From an uncultured beta proteobacterium (GTDB taxonomy: Bacteria; Pseudomonadota; Gammaproteobacteria; Burkholderiales; SG8-41), in NCBI GenBank assembly GCA_903933915.1, contig CAIZLW010000213.1:1-33740 (forward strand): DNA of 33,740 nt, given 5' to 3'. This document shows positions 1 to 6,973 of this stretch, in pieces (the first letter of the stretch is position 1; every line of letters begins with the position of its first letter). The notes below the pieces were generated by a model that was not told where the DNA came from, ran no database searches, and saw only the letters and a list, made by a program, of their open reading frames with translations. The translations under genes and the position numbers were made by a program.

Positions 1-413
1 CCGTCACCGAAGAAGGCGATGCCGATATTGCATTCAAGCGTGTTCTGGCCGAAGCAAAACCGGAAAACATCGTCACCTTCATGAGCGTCGCCGGCCTGCC
101 GGCGCGGGCCGTGCTGACGCCATGGCTGAAAAACTACTTGGGCCGGGAAAAAGCCCTGCAGTCCCATGCCAAAGCCGACCAGCGCCGCTGTGTGCAGGGA
201 CTCAACTGCCTGACCCTATGCGGGCTGCGCGACGGCATTGCATCAGCGGGGCAGTTCTGCATCGACACGCGTCTCGCCTATGCGCTCAAGGGCGACGTCA
301 AAAAAGGTCTTTTTTTCCGCGGCTCGGAGCCACTGCCGTTTGGTACGGAGATCCGGCCGGTCGCTGAATTGCTGCAGTATTTCCTGACTGGCTCAGCACC
401 CGTCGCTGCGTGA
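1..413 (+). CDS. Nitronate monooxygenase (2-nitropropane dioxygenase family), C-terminal part
   Basis: This is the 3' end of a gene whose start lies before the window; the reading frame is open from base 3 and stops with TGA at 411-413. The family is FMN-dependent TIM-barrel enzymes that oxidise alkyl nitronates to carbonyl compounds and nitrite. The visible ~136 residues carry the family's C-terminal pattern: a stretch ending NIVTFMSVAGLPARAV, a Cys-rich segment (CVQGLNCLTLCGLRDG), GQFCID, and the characteristic GDVKKGLFFRGSEPLPFG. The substrate cannot be told from this part. The gene converges on the minus-strand SirB2-like gene with a 65-bp gap in which I see no clear terminator. Family assignment is by sequence recall. 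Confidence 0.82.
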   Translation, partial: VTEEGDADIAFKRVLAEAKPENIVTFMSVAGLPARAVLTPWLKNYLGREKALQSHAKADQRRCVQGLNCLTLCGLRDGIASAGQFCIDTRLAYALKGDVKKGLFFRGSEPLPFGTEIRPVAELLQYFLTGSAPVAA

Positions 414-478
414 GTGATGATGCCAGTGCGGCCGGAATCCCGCAGGCCACCAGGCTGGTCATTGCCACCGCAGAAGAA

Positions 479-889
479 TCACTGGATGCTGCGCCATGGC
501 AGCGAATCACGCGTGAGCGCCACGCAAAAAATGTTGAAAAATAGTGCCTGGGCAGCCAGCCACGCCGTGATGCGCACGCCGCGGGTGCGGCCGGATCTCA
601 GCGCGATCATGCCCAGAGCGATGTAACACGCCAGCGCCACCACCTTGGCGGTAAGCCATCCGGCCACCAGCGGATACTGGCGTATGGTCACTGCCATCGC
701 GATCGCACTCGCCAGCAATGCGCTGTCCACAATATGCGGGGCTATCCTGATCCAGCGTTGCCCGAGCCGGGGTGATTCCAGCAGCATCCACGCGCCGCGC
801 AATACAAAAAGCGCATAGCTGGTGGCCACACAGCTCACGTGTATCAGCTTGAGTATTGCGTAGTCGATGTGCGTGCCCCGATGGTGAAT
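479..889 (-). CDS. SirB2-like small integral membrane protein, start uncertain
   Basis: This is a protein of about 130 residues with four hydrophobic segments and the family signature near the N-terminus (LKLIHVSCVATSYALFVLRG, then WMLLESPRL), followed by HIVDSALL. SirB2 proteins are small multi-spanning membrane proteins of unclear biochemical role. It follows the carbonic anhydrase gene directly and is the last gene of the minus-strand block. The start is odd: between the carbonic anhydrase stop (900-902) and the first conserved residues there is no in-frame ATG, GTG or TTG. The coordinates given use an ATT at 889; an ATC at 868, preceded by GGGG, would give the usual SirB2 N-terminus, and a GTG at 838 would remove part of the first membrane segment. 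The two nearby ATGs (903, 894) are in another frame. Confidence 0.65.
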   Translation of the reverse strand: MHHRGTHIDYAILKLIHVSCVATSYALFVLRGAWMLLESPRLGQRWIRIAPHIVDSALLASAIAMAVTIRQYPLVAGWLTAKVVALACYIALGMIALRSGRTRGVRITAWLAAQALFFNIFCVALTRDSLPWRSIQ

Positions 890-899
890 ACCATGCCGC

Positions 900-1562
900 T
901 CATGGCAGCAGATTGACCCCGTCCAGCGGATCGTTCGCCCTCGCCGCCTGAATGGCGGCGTCGAACGGTTCAAAATGCCCGCTTTCAACATCAAGCACCA
1001 GCACCTTGCCTTCCTCAATCAGGTAATGCCATCCGCGAAGGTAAAGATCGCCGGCCTCGACGCGCCGCCGCACCATCGGGTAGTCCATCAACCGCTCAAG
1101 CTGCAATGCCACCGAGCGCTGCTCGGTGCGGCGCAGCGCCTCTTCCGACAGCGTCACCGGCAGCACGGCATCCCGTCCGAGCTCCAGCCACTTGGTCATG
1201 TGCAGCACCTCGGGCGGAGGCTCGGTATAGAGCGCGCGGATCGCGCCGCAATAGCTGTGGCCGCAGACGATGATCTCTCGCACCCTCAGGTTGAGCACGG
1301 CGAATTCGATGGCGGCCGCCGTGCCGTGGTAACCATGAGAGGCATCGAACGGCGGCACAAAACTGCCGACGTTGCGCACGATGAACAGTTCGCCAGGGCC
1401 GCAGTCCATCAGCAGATAGGGCACGATCCGGGAATCGCAGCAGCCGATGAACAGCACCGTGGGATGTTGCCCTTCGTCAACCAGATTGCGAAACCGCTTC
1501 CTGAGACGAGGAAAGTATCGGGTGTGGAACCGCTGCAGGCGACGGAAAATGTCGTCGGACAT
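900..1562 (-). CDS. Beta-class carbonic anhydrase
   Basis: The protein has 220 residues, the normal length for bacterial beta carbonic anhydrases, which interconvert CO2 and bicarbonate in the cytoplasm using zinc. The zinc ligands and catalytic dyad are all visible: C41 and the D43-R45 pair in GCCDSR, and H102/C105 in VCGHSYCGA. RNVGSF at 63-68 and the EFAV segment before strand 4 also fit. The ATG at 1562 lies 5 bp beyond the nnrS stop, so it is probably co-transcribed with nnrS and the nar genes. Its job here may be bicarbonate supply or pH balance during anaerobic growth, but that is only inference. The family call is secure. Confidence 0.93.
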   Translation of the reverse strand: MSDDIFRRLQRFHTRYFPRLRKRFRNLVDEGQHPTVLFIGCCDSRIVPYLLMDCGPGELFIVRNVGSFVPPFDASHGYHGTAAAIEFAVLNLRVREIIVCGHSYCGAIRALYTEPPPEVLHMTKWLELGRDAVLPVTLSEEALRRTEQRSVALQLERLMDYPMVRRRVEAGDLYLRGWHYLIEEGKVLVLDVESGHFEPFDAAIQAARANDPLDGVNLLP

Positions 1563-1567
1563 ACCAG

Positions 1568-2716
1568 TTACCCCGGCTTACCGTCCGGCCGCGGCCGCGT
1601 CAGCACCGGCCAGTAACGCACGGCGTAGATTCCAAAAGCAAGCGCCCAGAGCACGCCCGACACCTGGATGCTCGGCAGATACAGCGATGCGGCAACCATG
1701 CCGCCAAAAACGCGCACCAGCGCCGCCGCCTGTATCAGCAGGAAACAGGTCAGATCCCAGCCGTCAGCCAGCAGCGTCCGCGCAGTATGGCCGCGTGCCG
1801 TGCGGGTCATCATGCCCAGGGTCAAGCCGCCGATAGCGCCGACGGTCAATGCGTGTACGGCGTACGATCCGGCGAGCCAGCCGTACCCGGACAATGCGCG
1901 CAAGGCGAGATGCACGACGATCCAGGCGTAGGCCGCATGCAGTATCCACACCAGCGGCACCGCGAACGTGCGCCAGGAACGCCACAGCACCAGGCGCACG
2001 CCATGGGCCATCGCGGCGACCAGCGCAACCGTGGCCACAATGCCGGATTGCAACTGCAGCAGATCGGCGGTAAACAACAGCAGCAGGGATCCCAGTGCAA
2101 GTTTTTCCACCAGCACATGGCGCGCAGCCCCCGAACCGGGAACGCCGTTATTGGTAAACATCGGAATGACGCGCCCGCCCATCACCGCCATGATGAACAA
2201 CATGACGTCCAGTCCCAGCTGGAGGCCCAGTATTGGCGGCAGTTGAAACCTGCCCTGCAAGCCGAGGTGCAGTGCGGCGACGAGGGCGCCCATCACCATC
2301 AGCAGGCCGACGAAAAAGTAATTACGGACATTACGCGCACGCAGCAGCGGAATGGCTATCGCCACAGCCAGGGCGACTGGAAATGCCGCATTGATCATTG
2401 CCGCCAGCATGCTCAACGGCGTCAGCACCAGCACACGGCCGACCACCCACAGTGCCGCCAGCGCCATCAACGGGATGCCGACCGGCGTCGGCTGGCCGGT
2501 CCAGGCGCGCACCGCCGTCAGCAAAAAACCGGCGACGACAGCCATGGTGTAGCCAAACAGCATTTCGTGGCCGTGCCACAGCGGTCCCTGCAGGTAGGCG
2601 GCGGGCAGCCATCCGGAGTATTGCGCAGCCCACAGCAGCACGCTGCAGGCACTGAACACGCTGGCCAGCAGATAAAAAGGACGAAAGCCCAGGTTCCACA
2701 GCGCAAAGCCAGCCAT
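1568..2716 (-). CDS. nnrS: NnrS family heme/copper membrane protein
   Basis: This is a 382-residue, almost wholly hydrophobic protein with about 12 predicted membrane segments. It begins with the family pattern NLGFRPFYLLA and carries GPLWHGHEMLFGY (His48, His50), GGRVIPMFTNNGVPG, and a late GLTLGMMTRTARGHT segment, all typical of NnrS. NnrS proteins are heme- and copper-containing membrane proteins linked to relief of nitric oxide stress during denitrification; the biochemical mechanism is not settled. The gene starts 3 bp after the stop of the 136-aa unknown gene and continues the nar operon, which fits a role in coping with NO made downstream of nitrate reduction. No truncation is seen. 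Confidence 0.9.
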   Translation of the reverse strand: MAGFALWNLGFRPFYLLASVFSACSVLLWAAQYSGWLPAAYLQGPLWHGHEMLFGYTMAVVAGFLLTAVRAWTGQPTPVGIPLMALAALWVVGRVLVLTPLSMLAAMINAAFPVALAVAIAIPLLRARNVRNYFFVGLLMVMGALVAALHLGLQGRFQLPPILGLQLGLDVMLFIMAVMGGRVIPMFTNNGVPGSGAARHVLVEKLALGSLLLLFTADLLQLQSGIVATVALVAAMAHGVRLVLWRSWRTFAVPLVWILHAAYAWIVVHLALRALSGYGWLAGSYAVHALTVGAIGGLTLGMMTRTARGHTARTLLADGWDLTCFLLIQAAALVRVFGGMVAASLYLPSIQVSGVLWALAFGIYAVRYWPVLTRPRPDGKPG

Positions 2717-2719
2717 GAC

Positions 2720-3130
2720 CTACCCAATCAGCAAGGGATTACCCCGCCGGTCAAACGGCATGAACGCACCGAAGGCGCCGGTCTTGATGGCCTCTATCAT
2801 GCTTTGCAACGACTGGTCGGCTTCGGTACTCGTCGGCGCGCAACCGTTGCGGCCGGACAGGCCGGCCACGAACACCACGGCCCAGTCGCGTCCGAACTGG
2901 CGTGACTCTTCAACCAGGGCAGCAAACGTATCCATTTCGTCGGGCTTTTTGTCGACCGACATCAAGGGCACAAACGTGCCGCCTTCGCCCGCCTGAAAAC
3001 GGGCACGCTGTTCGGCCGTGCTGTCATCGGGCAACGCAACATCGGCAAAAACGAACAGCAGCCGCTGCTGCTCGGGCTGCTGTCGCGCGGCGTGCAGCAG
3101 ATCCTCAAAACTCGAAATATTCATGGTCAT
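2720..3130 (-). CDS. Conserved hypothetical protein in the nar operon (136 aa)
   Basis: This is a soluble, acidic protein with no signal peptide and no membrane segment. It begins MTMNISSFEDLLHAARQQP, then LLFVFADVALP, an acidic middle, LVEESRQFG, WAVVFVAGLSG, and a C-terminus GAFGAFMPFDRRG. The alternation of strands and helices suggests a small alpha/beta fold. I recall very similar proteins beside betaproteobacterial nitrate reductase genes, sometimes labelled 'ribonucleotide reductase subunit alpha'; nothing here supports that label. Its ATG overlaps the parvulin stop (ATGA), and nnrS starts 3 bp after its stop, so it is translated as part of the operon. A second ATG at 3124 is an alternative start. 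Function unknown; the context suggests an accessory role in nitrate reductase assembly or NO metabolism. Confidence 0.8.
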   Translation of the reverse strand: MTMNISSFEDLLHAARQQPEQQRLLFVFADVALPDDSTAEQRARFQAGEGGTFVPLMSVDKKPDEMDTFAALVEESRQFGRDWAVVFVAGLSGRNGCAPTSTEADQSLQSMIEAIKTGAFGAFMPFDRRGNPLLIG

Positions 3131-3912
3131 TGCACCAGCGGTGTGTTGGCGGCATCGAATTCCACGCCTTCCACCACGGCCTGGCCAGCGAGCAGGCTCA
3201 GGTACTGTTTTAATGCGGTGACAAAAGCCTGCTGGCGCAGCGAATTCACCAATGCGCCGTGCACCGACTCGAACGAATGCGTCACACCGGCTTCCCGCTC
3301 CAGCACCTCCACCACATGCAGTCCGAAGCGACTATGCACCAGGCGCGGCAGCACGCCTACTTCAATACGCCCGAACAACTCGCGGGCAAACTCCGGCGCG
3401 CAGTCTTCCGTGCTGAGCCAGCCCAGATCGCCGCCTTCAGCGCCGCTCGGACAATTGGACCACTGGCGCGCCGCATCCGCAAAACGATCCACGGCCTGAC
3501 CATCGTGGCATCGCACGTCGAGGAAAATGGGCTCTGCCTGTTTGCGCAAGGCGACCACATCCACCCCCGGGGTGACCGCGAACAGGATGTGGCGGACGCG
3601 CACACGCTCGCCGCTATGGTAACGGCTTTGATGGGCGGTGTAGTGGCGCCGGCAATCTGCATCGGACGGTTCGGGCACGGCGAGATTTTTTTCAAGCAGC
3701 GCCTCTATGGCGGAGGATGCGGCATCACTGATTACGCCATCCTCTGCAGCGGTGTCGCCCGTCGCGAGCAACCCGGTGGCCTGCGCCGCTTGGCGCAGCA
3801 ATTCGGTGCAGGCACGCTGGCGCAATTCTTCTGGCGGCAGGACTTCTCCCGGCGCATGCAGCACCACGCCGTTGATGCAGGCGACGGTAGCGGCGTTTGT
3901 GAAAGCAGTCAT
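3127..3912 (-). CDS. Parvulin-type peptidyl-prolyl isomerase of the nar operon (NifM-like)
   Basis: The protein has 261 residues and no signal peptide, so it is probably cytoplasmic. A helical N-terminal region (about 1-95) precedes a parvulin domain (about 104-205) with RVRHILFAV, DRFADAARQWS, EGGDLGWLS and the closing SRFGLHVVEVLERE. These are the hallmarks of PpiC/NifM-type rotamases, which isomerise Xaa-Pro bonds and act as folding helpers. Parvulins of this type occur directly behind narI in several denitrifying betaproteobacteria, so a role in maturing the nitrate reductase is likely but inferred. The ATG at 3912 has a good ribosome binding site (AGGGAG) and lies 20 bp after narI. Confidence 0.85.
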   Translation of the reverse strand: MTAFTNAATVACINGVVLHAPGEVLPPEELRQRACTELLRQAAQATGLLATGDTAAEDGVISDAASSAIEALLEKNLAVPEPSDADCRRHYTAHQSRYHSGERVRVRHILFAVTPGVDVVALRKQAEPIFLDVRCHDGQAVDRFADAARQWSNCPSGAEGGDLGWLSTEDCAPEFARELFGRIEVGVLPRLVHSRFGLHVVEVLEREAGVTHSFESVHGALVNSLRQQAFVTALKQYLSLLAGQAVVEGVEFDAANTPLVQ

Positions 3913-3932
3913 GTTGTGTCTCCCTGAATGAT

Positions 3933-4679
3933 TCAGACGCCGGCGCCGGGCTGGCGCGGCTGGTTATGACCGTCCGGCAGATTGAGCCGGCGGCTGCGCA
4001 CCAACTGGGGTGCACGAAAGAGGTATGCCAGCGTCGCAAAACCGCTCCATACATGCACCAGCCGGCTGAACGGGAACAGCAGGAATATCGTCATGCCCAG
4101 CACCATGTGCACTTTGTACGGCCACGCCAGGCCGATCAGTTCTTCAGCACCGCCCACGCGGAAGGTGAATACCCGCTGCGCCCAGTCGGCCAGTATCAGC
4201 ATCACACCACCATCGGCATGCGACAGGGAATACGGCAGCGTGATCAACCCCAGCGTCAACTGCACCCAGAGAATGATCAGGATAGCCAGGTCGGTGCGGT
4301 GGCTGGTCAGACGTATGCGCGGGTCAAACATGCGGCGATGGATCAGCAAAGTGAGCCCGATGAAACAGATGAGCCCGGCGACTCCACCCGCGACCACGGC
4401 AAGCAATTGTTTCTGGGCCGGCGTAATGAAAGGTTCATACATCCAGTGCGGCGTCAGCAAACCCACTGTGTGGCCGAAGAACAAAAACAGGATGCCGACA
4501 TGGAATAGGTTACTGCCCCAGCGCAGAGTTCCGGTGCGCAGCATCTGCGACGAGTCGCTTTTCCAGGTGTACTGATCCCGGTCGAAACGAGCCAGGCTGC
4601 CCACCAGGAAAACCACCATGCAGATGTAGGGGTAAGCACTGAAAAAGAATGTATGTAGATAGGATTGAAAGGCGTTCAT
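3933..4679 (-). CDS. narI: Respiratory nitrate reductase gamma subunit (cytochrome b)
   Basis: NarI anchors NarGH to the inner membrane, oxidises quinol at the periplasmic side and passes electrons through two b hemes to NarH. The 248-residue protein has five membrane segments. The four heme ligands are at the expected spacing: H60 and H70 (10 apart) after WGSNLF, and H190 and H208 (18 apart) in WPYKVH and SRLVHVWSG; they correspond to H56, H66, H187 and H205 of E. coli NarI. The start codon overlaps the narJ stop as ATGA and is preceded by GGAG at good distance. Length is slightly above the E. coli protein (225) because of a polar C-terminal tail. Confidence 0.97.
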   Translation of the reverse strand: MNAFQSYLHTFFFSAYPYICMVVFLVGSLARFDRDQYTWKSDSSQMLRTGTLRWGSNLFHVGILFLFFGHTVGLLTPHWMYEPFITPAQKQLLAVVAGGVAGLICFIGLTLLIHRRMFDPRIRLTSHRTDLAILIILWVQLTLGLITLPYSLSHADGGVMLILADWAQRVFTFRVGGAEELIGLAWPYKVHMVLGMTIFLLFPFSRLVHVWSGFATLAYLFRAPQLVRSRRLNLPDGHNQPRQPGAGV

Positions 4680-5368
4680 GCGACCACTCCTGTTTTGGCA
4701 TTGTTGCGGACCAAGTGGATGGGTTGCGGCTGGCCGGGCCGCGCCTGTCCTTGTGATGAACAGCCGTCAAACACCCGCGGCTCGATCCAGCTTTCATCCA
4801 GCGGCTGTTCGGCGGCGATTTTGACCGGCTGCGCTTTTTCGCCGGCCAGTTCCAGCAGTGCGCCGAGTACGCTCGCATAGGGACTGGCGCGCCCCTGCAG
4901 GGCACTAAATAAGCTATTGAATATATGAGACATTTCATCCAGAAACGCCCGCGCTTCAGTTGCGGGCTGGGTGGAAACAAACTCGAGCACGGCGGGCAGG
5001 TAGTCCGGCAGTTCGCCCGGCGCCAGATACAACCCGGCTTTTTCGTAGGTCTGCGCCAGATCAATCATCGCCGGGCCGCGATCGCGCGAATCGCCATGAA
5101 CATGTTCGAACAGGTGCAGCGAAGTGGCGCGGCCGCGATCGAACAGTTCCACGTAGCCGGCTTCGGCCTCCAGCGGATCGGCGGTGACCAGCGAGTCGAT
5201 CAACGCGTCGATTTCCTGCATGCGTTCCGCAGAAAGCACATGTTCGCCGCGCAGGATGGCGCGCATCTCGCCCAGGTAACCGCGCATCTCGTGATCCGGA
5301 TACGCGAGCAGCGCCGCCAGCACGCGCAGGGTGCCTGAGGCCGGTTTGTTTTTGGATAGTCCCAGCAT
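4676..5368 (-). CDS. narJ: Nitrate reductase molybdenum cofactor assembly chaperone
   Basis: NarJ is the cytoplasmic chaperone that binds apo-NarG and permits molybdenum-cofactor insertion and membrane attachment; it is not part of the final enzyme. The 230-residue protein shows the family core: LAALLAYPD near the start, then YVELFDRGRATSLHLFEHVHG, DRGPAMIDL, YEKAGL and ELPDYLPAVLEF. I chose the ATG at 5368 because GGAGG lies 7 nt before it. A TTG at 5374, overlapping the narH stop as TTGA, is only 1 nt from that GGAGG and is less likely. The 3' end overlaps narI by 4 bp. Confidence 0.95.
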   Translation of the reverse strand: MLGLSKNKPASGTLRVLAALLAYPDHEMRGYLGEMRAILRGEHVLSAERMQEIDALIDSLVTADPLEAEAGYVELFDRGRATSLHLFEHVHGDSRDRGPAMIDLAQTYEKAGLYLAPGELPDYLPAVLEFVSTQPATEARAFLDEMSHIFNSLFSALQGRASPYASVLGALLELAGEKAQPVKIAAEQPLDESWIEPRVFDGCSSQGQARPGQPQPIHLVRNNAKTGVVA

Positions 5369-5370
5369 GA

Positions 5371-6894
5371 TCAAACCTCCAGCTTGATGGGTATGGTGCG
5401 TTTTTTCTCGCTGCCGAACAGACTGGTGTTGCCAGTGCCCTCCGAGCAGCCGTTGCCGAACGAGAAGCCGCAGCCGCCGCGAAGGTTGAAGGTATTCTCG
5501 GCATACTCGCGGTGGGTGCTGGGGATCACAAAGCGATCCTCGTAGTTGGCAATCGCCATGATGTGATACATCTCCTCCACCATTTCCTGGGTGATGCCGA
5601 CCTGCTGCAGTACCTCAGTGTTGATGCGCTGATCGACATGTTTTTCACGCTGGTAGGCGCGCATCGCCAGCATGCGTTCGAGCGCGCGCACCACCGGCAC
5701 CGTGTCGCCCGCGGTGAGCAGATTGGCCAGGTATTTGACGGGGATGCGCAACTGGTTGACGTCAGGAATCTGACCGTTGGTGCCGACATGGCCGGCGTTG
5801 GCGGCGGCGCTGATCGGTGACAGCGGCGGCACGTACCAGACCATCGGCAGCGTGCGGTATTCCGGGTGCAGCGGCAGCGCCACTTTCCACTCAACGGCCA
5901 TCTTGTACACCGGGCTGTTGCGCGCCGCTTCCATCCATTTGTCCGGGATGCCGTCCTTGGCCGCCTGGGCAATCACCTGCGGATCGTTGGGATCGAGAAA
6001 GATGTCCAGTTGGGCGTGATAGAGGTCGCGGTCATGCTCGACGCTGGCGGCTTCCTGGATGCGGTCTGCGTCGTAAAGCAGCACACCCAGATAGCGGATG
6101 CGGCCGACACAGGTCTCCGAACACACGGTGGGCTGTCCGGCTTCGATGCGCGGGTAGCAGAAAATGCATTTTTCCGCCTTGCCGCTTTTCCAGTTGTAGT
6201 AAATTTTCTTGTACGGACAGCCGCTGATACACATCCGCCAGCCGCGGCACTTGTCCTGGTCGATCAACACAATGCCGTCTTCCTCGCGCTTGTAGATCGA
6301 GCCCGACGGGCAGCTCGCCACGCACGCCGGATTGAGGCAGTGTTCGCACAGCCGCGGCAGGTACATCATGAAGGTGTTCTCGAACTGGCCGTAGATGTCC
6401 TTCTGGATGTCGTCGAAATTTCTGTCGGCGCTGCGCTTGCTGAATTCGCCGCCGAGGATTTCCTCCCAGTTCGGCCCCCACACGATCTTGTCCATCTGCT
6501 TGCCGGTGATCAGGCTGCGCGGCCGCGCAGTCGGCGTGGCGCGCATCTCCGGCGCACTCTGCAGGTGACCGTAGTCGAAGGTGAACGGCTCGTAGTAATC
6601 GTCGATCTCGGGCAGGTTGGGGTTGGCGAAAATCCGCATCAGCAACTTCCATTTCGCACCCTGCCTTGGCTCGATGTCGCCATTGCTCTTGCGAACCCAG
6701 CCGCCATTCCACTTGTCCTGGTTCTCCCATTCCTTGGGGTAACCGATGCCGGGCTTGGTCTCGACGTTGTTGAACCAGGCGTATTCCACGCCCGGCCGGC
6801 TGGTCCAGACGTTCTTGCAGGTGACCGAACAGGTGTGACAGCCGATGCACTTGTCCAGGTTCAGCACCATGCCGATTTGCGCGCGTATCTTCAT
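5371..6894 (-). CDS. narH: Respiratory nitrate reductase beta subunit (iron-sulfur)
   Basis: NarH carries electrons from the NarI hemes to NarG through four Fe-S clusters. The 507-residue protein (E. coli 512) has the first motif C16-x2-C19-x2-C22-x3-C26 in the same positions as E. coli, then CEHCLNPAC, a KCRGWRMC motif in which Trp replaces a Cys, the family signature for a [3Fe-4S] cluster, and CIFC followed by CSETC. The ATG at 6894 is chosen because AGGAGG lies 5 nt upstream and the protein begins MKIRAQIGMVLNLDKC as the family does; an upstream in-frame extension to 6990 is not protein-like. The binding site is within an inverted repeat, described separately. Confidence 0.97.
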   Translation of the reverse strand: MKIRAQIGMVLNLDKCIGCHTCSVTCKNVWTSRPGVEYAWFNNVETKPGIGYPKEWENQDKWNGGWVRKSNGDIEPRQGAKWKLLMRIFANPNLPEIDDYYEPFTFDYGHLQSAPEMRATPTARPRSLITGKQMDKIVWGPNWEEILGGEFSKRSADRNFDDIQKDIYGQFENTFMMYLPRLCEHCLNPACVASCPSGSIYKREEDGIVLIDQDKCRGWRMCISGCPYKKIYYNWKSGKAEKCIFCYPRIEAGQPTVCSETCVGRIRYLGVLLYDADRIQEAASVEHDRDLYHAQLDIFLDPNDPQVIAQAAKDGIPDKWMEAARNSPVYKMAVEWKVALPLHPEYRTLPMVWYVPPLSPISAAANAGHVGTNGQIPDVNQLRIPVKYLANLLTAGDTVPVVRALERMLAMRAYQREKHVDQRINTEVLQQVGITQEMVEEMYHIMAIANYEDRFVIPSTHREYAENTFNLRGGCGFSFGNGCSEGTGNTSLFGSEKKRTIPIKLEV

Positions 6895-6895
6895 A

Positions 6896-6928
6896 CTGCC
6901 TCCTGATGGGCCGCCCCGAAGGAGGCAG
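6896..6928 (-). promoter_or_regulatory. Inverted repeat covering the narH ribosome binding site
   Basis: In the nar transcript the narH leader reads CTGCCTCCT, a 16-nt loop, then AGGAGGCAG, one further base and the ATG of narH. The two 9-base arms are perfectly complementary, and the second arm contains the whole Shine-Dalgarno sequence AGGAGG. A hairpin here would hide the binding site. The narG stop is about 80 nt upstream, so ribosomes ending narG do not run through it. The pairing is seen directly; any regulatory effect is inference. Confidence 0.55.
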
Positions 6929-6970
6929 ACGCCCCCTCGGGGGGCAGCGAACGAATGTGAGCGTGGGGGT
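6929..6970. repeat. G/C-rich palindromic, REP-like element between narG and narH
   Basis: GCCCCC-TCG-GGGGGC (6931-6945) is a perfect stem-loop, followed by AGCGAACGA and GTGAGCGTGGGGG. I recall short intergenic elements of this form (G/C hairpin followed by 'AGCG...GTGAGCGTGGGGG') as repeated many times in some Burkholderiales genomes. Only one copy is visible here, so its repeat status rests on memory and not on this window. Confidence 0.45.
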
Positions 6971-6973
6971 TGT

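Noticed and set aside
1787..2905. A 372-codon open frame on the plus strand opposite nnrS
   Set aside because: Low-complexity Gln/His/Arg composition, no ribosome binding site and no family pattern; it is a shadow of nnrS and the unknown gene.
2720..3130. 'Ribonucleotide reductase subunit alpha' label that I recall for similar proteins
   Set aside because: 136 residues with none of the reductase motifs; the label cannot be right on sequence grounds.
5866..6906. A 346-codon open frame opposite narH
   Set aside because: Antisense to a clear gene, no domain pattern and no start signal.
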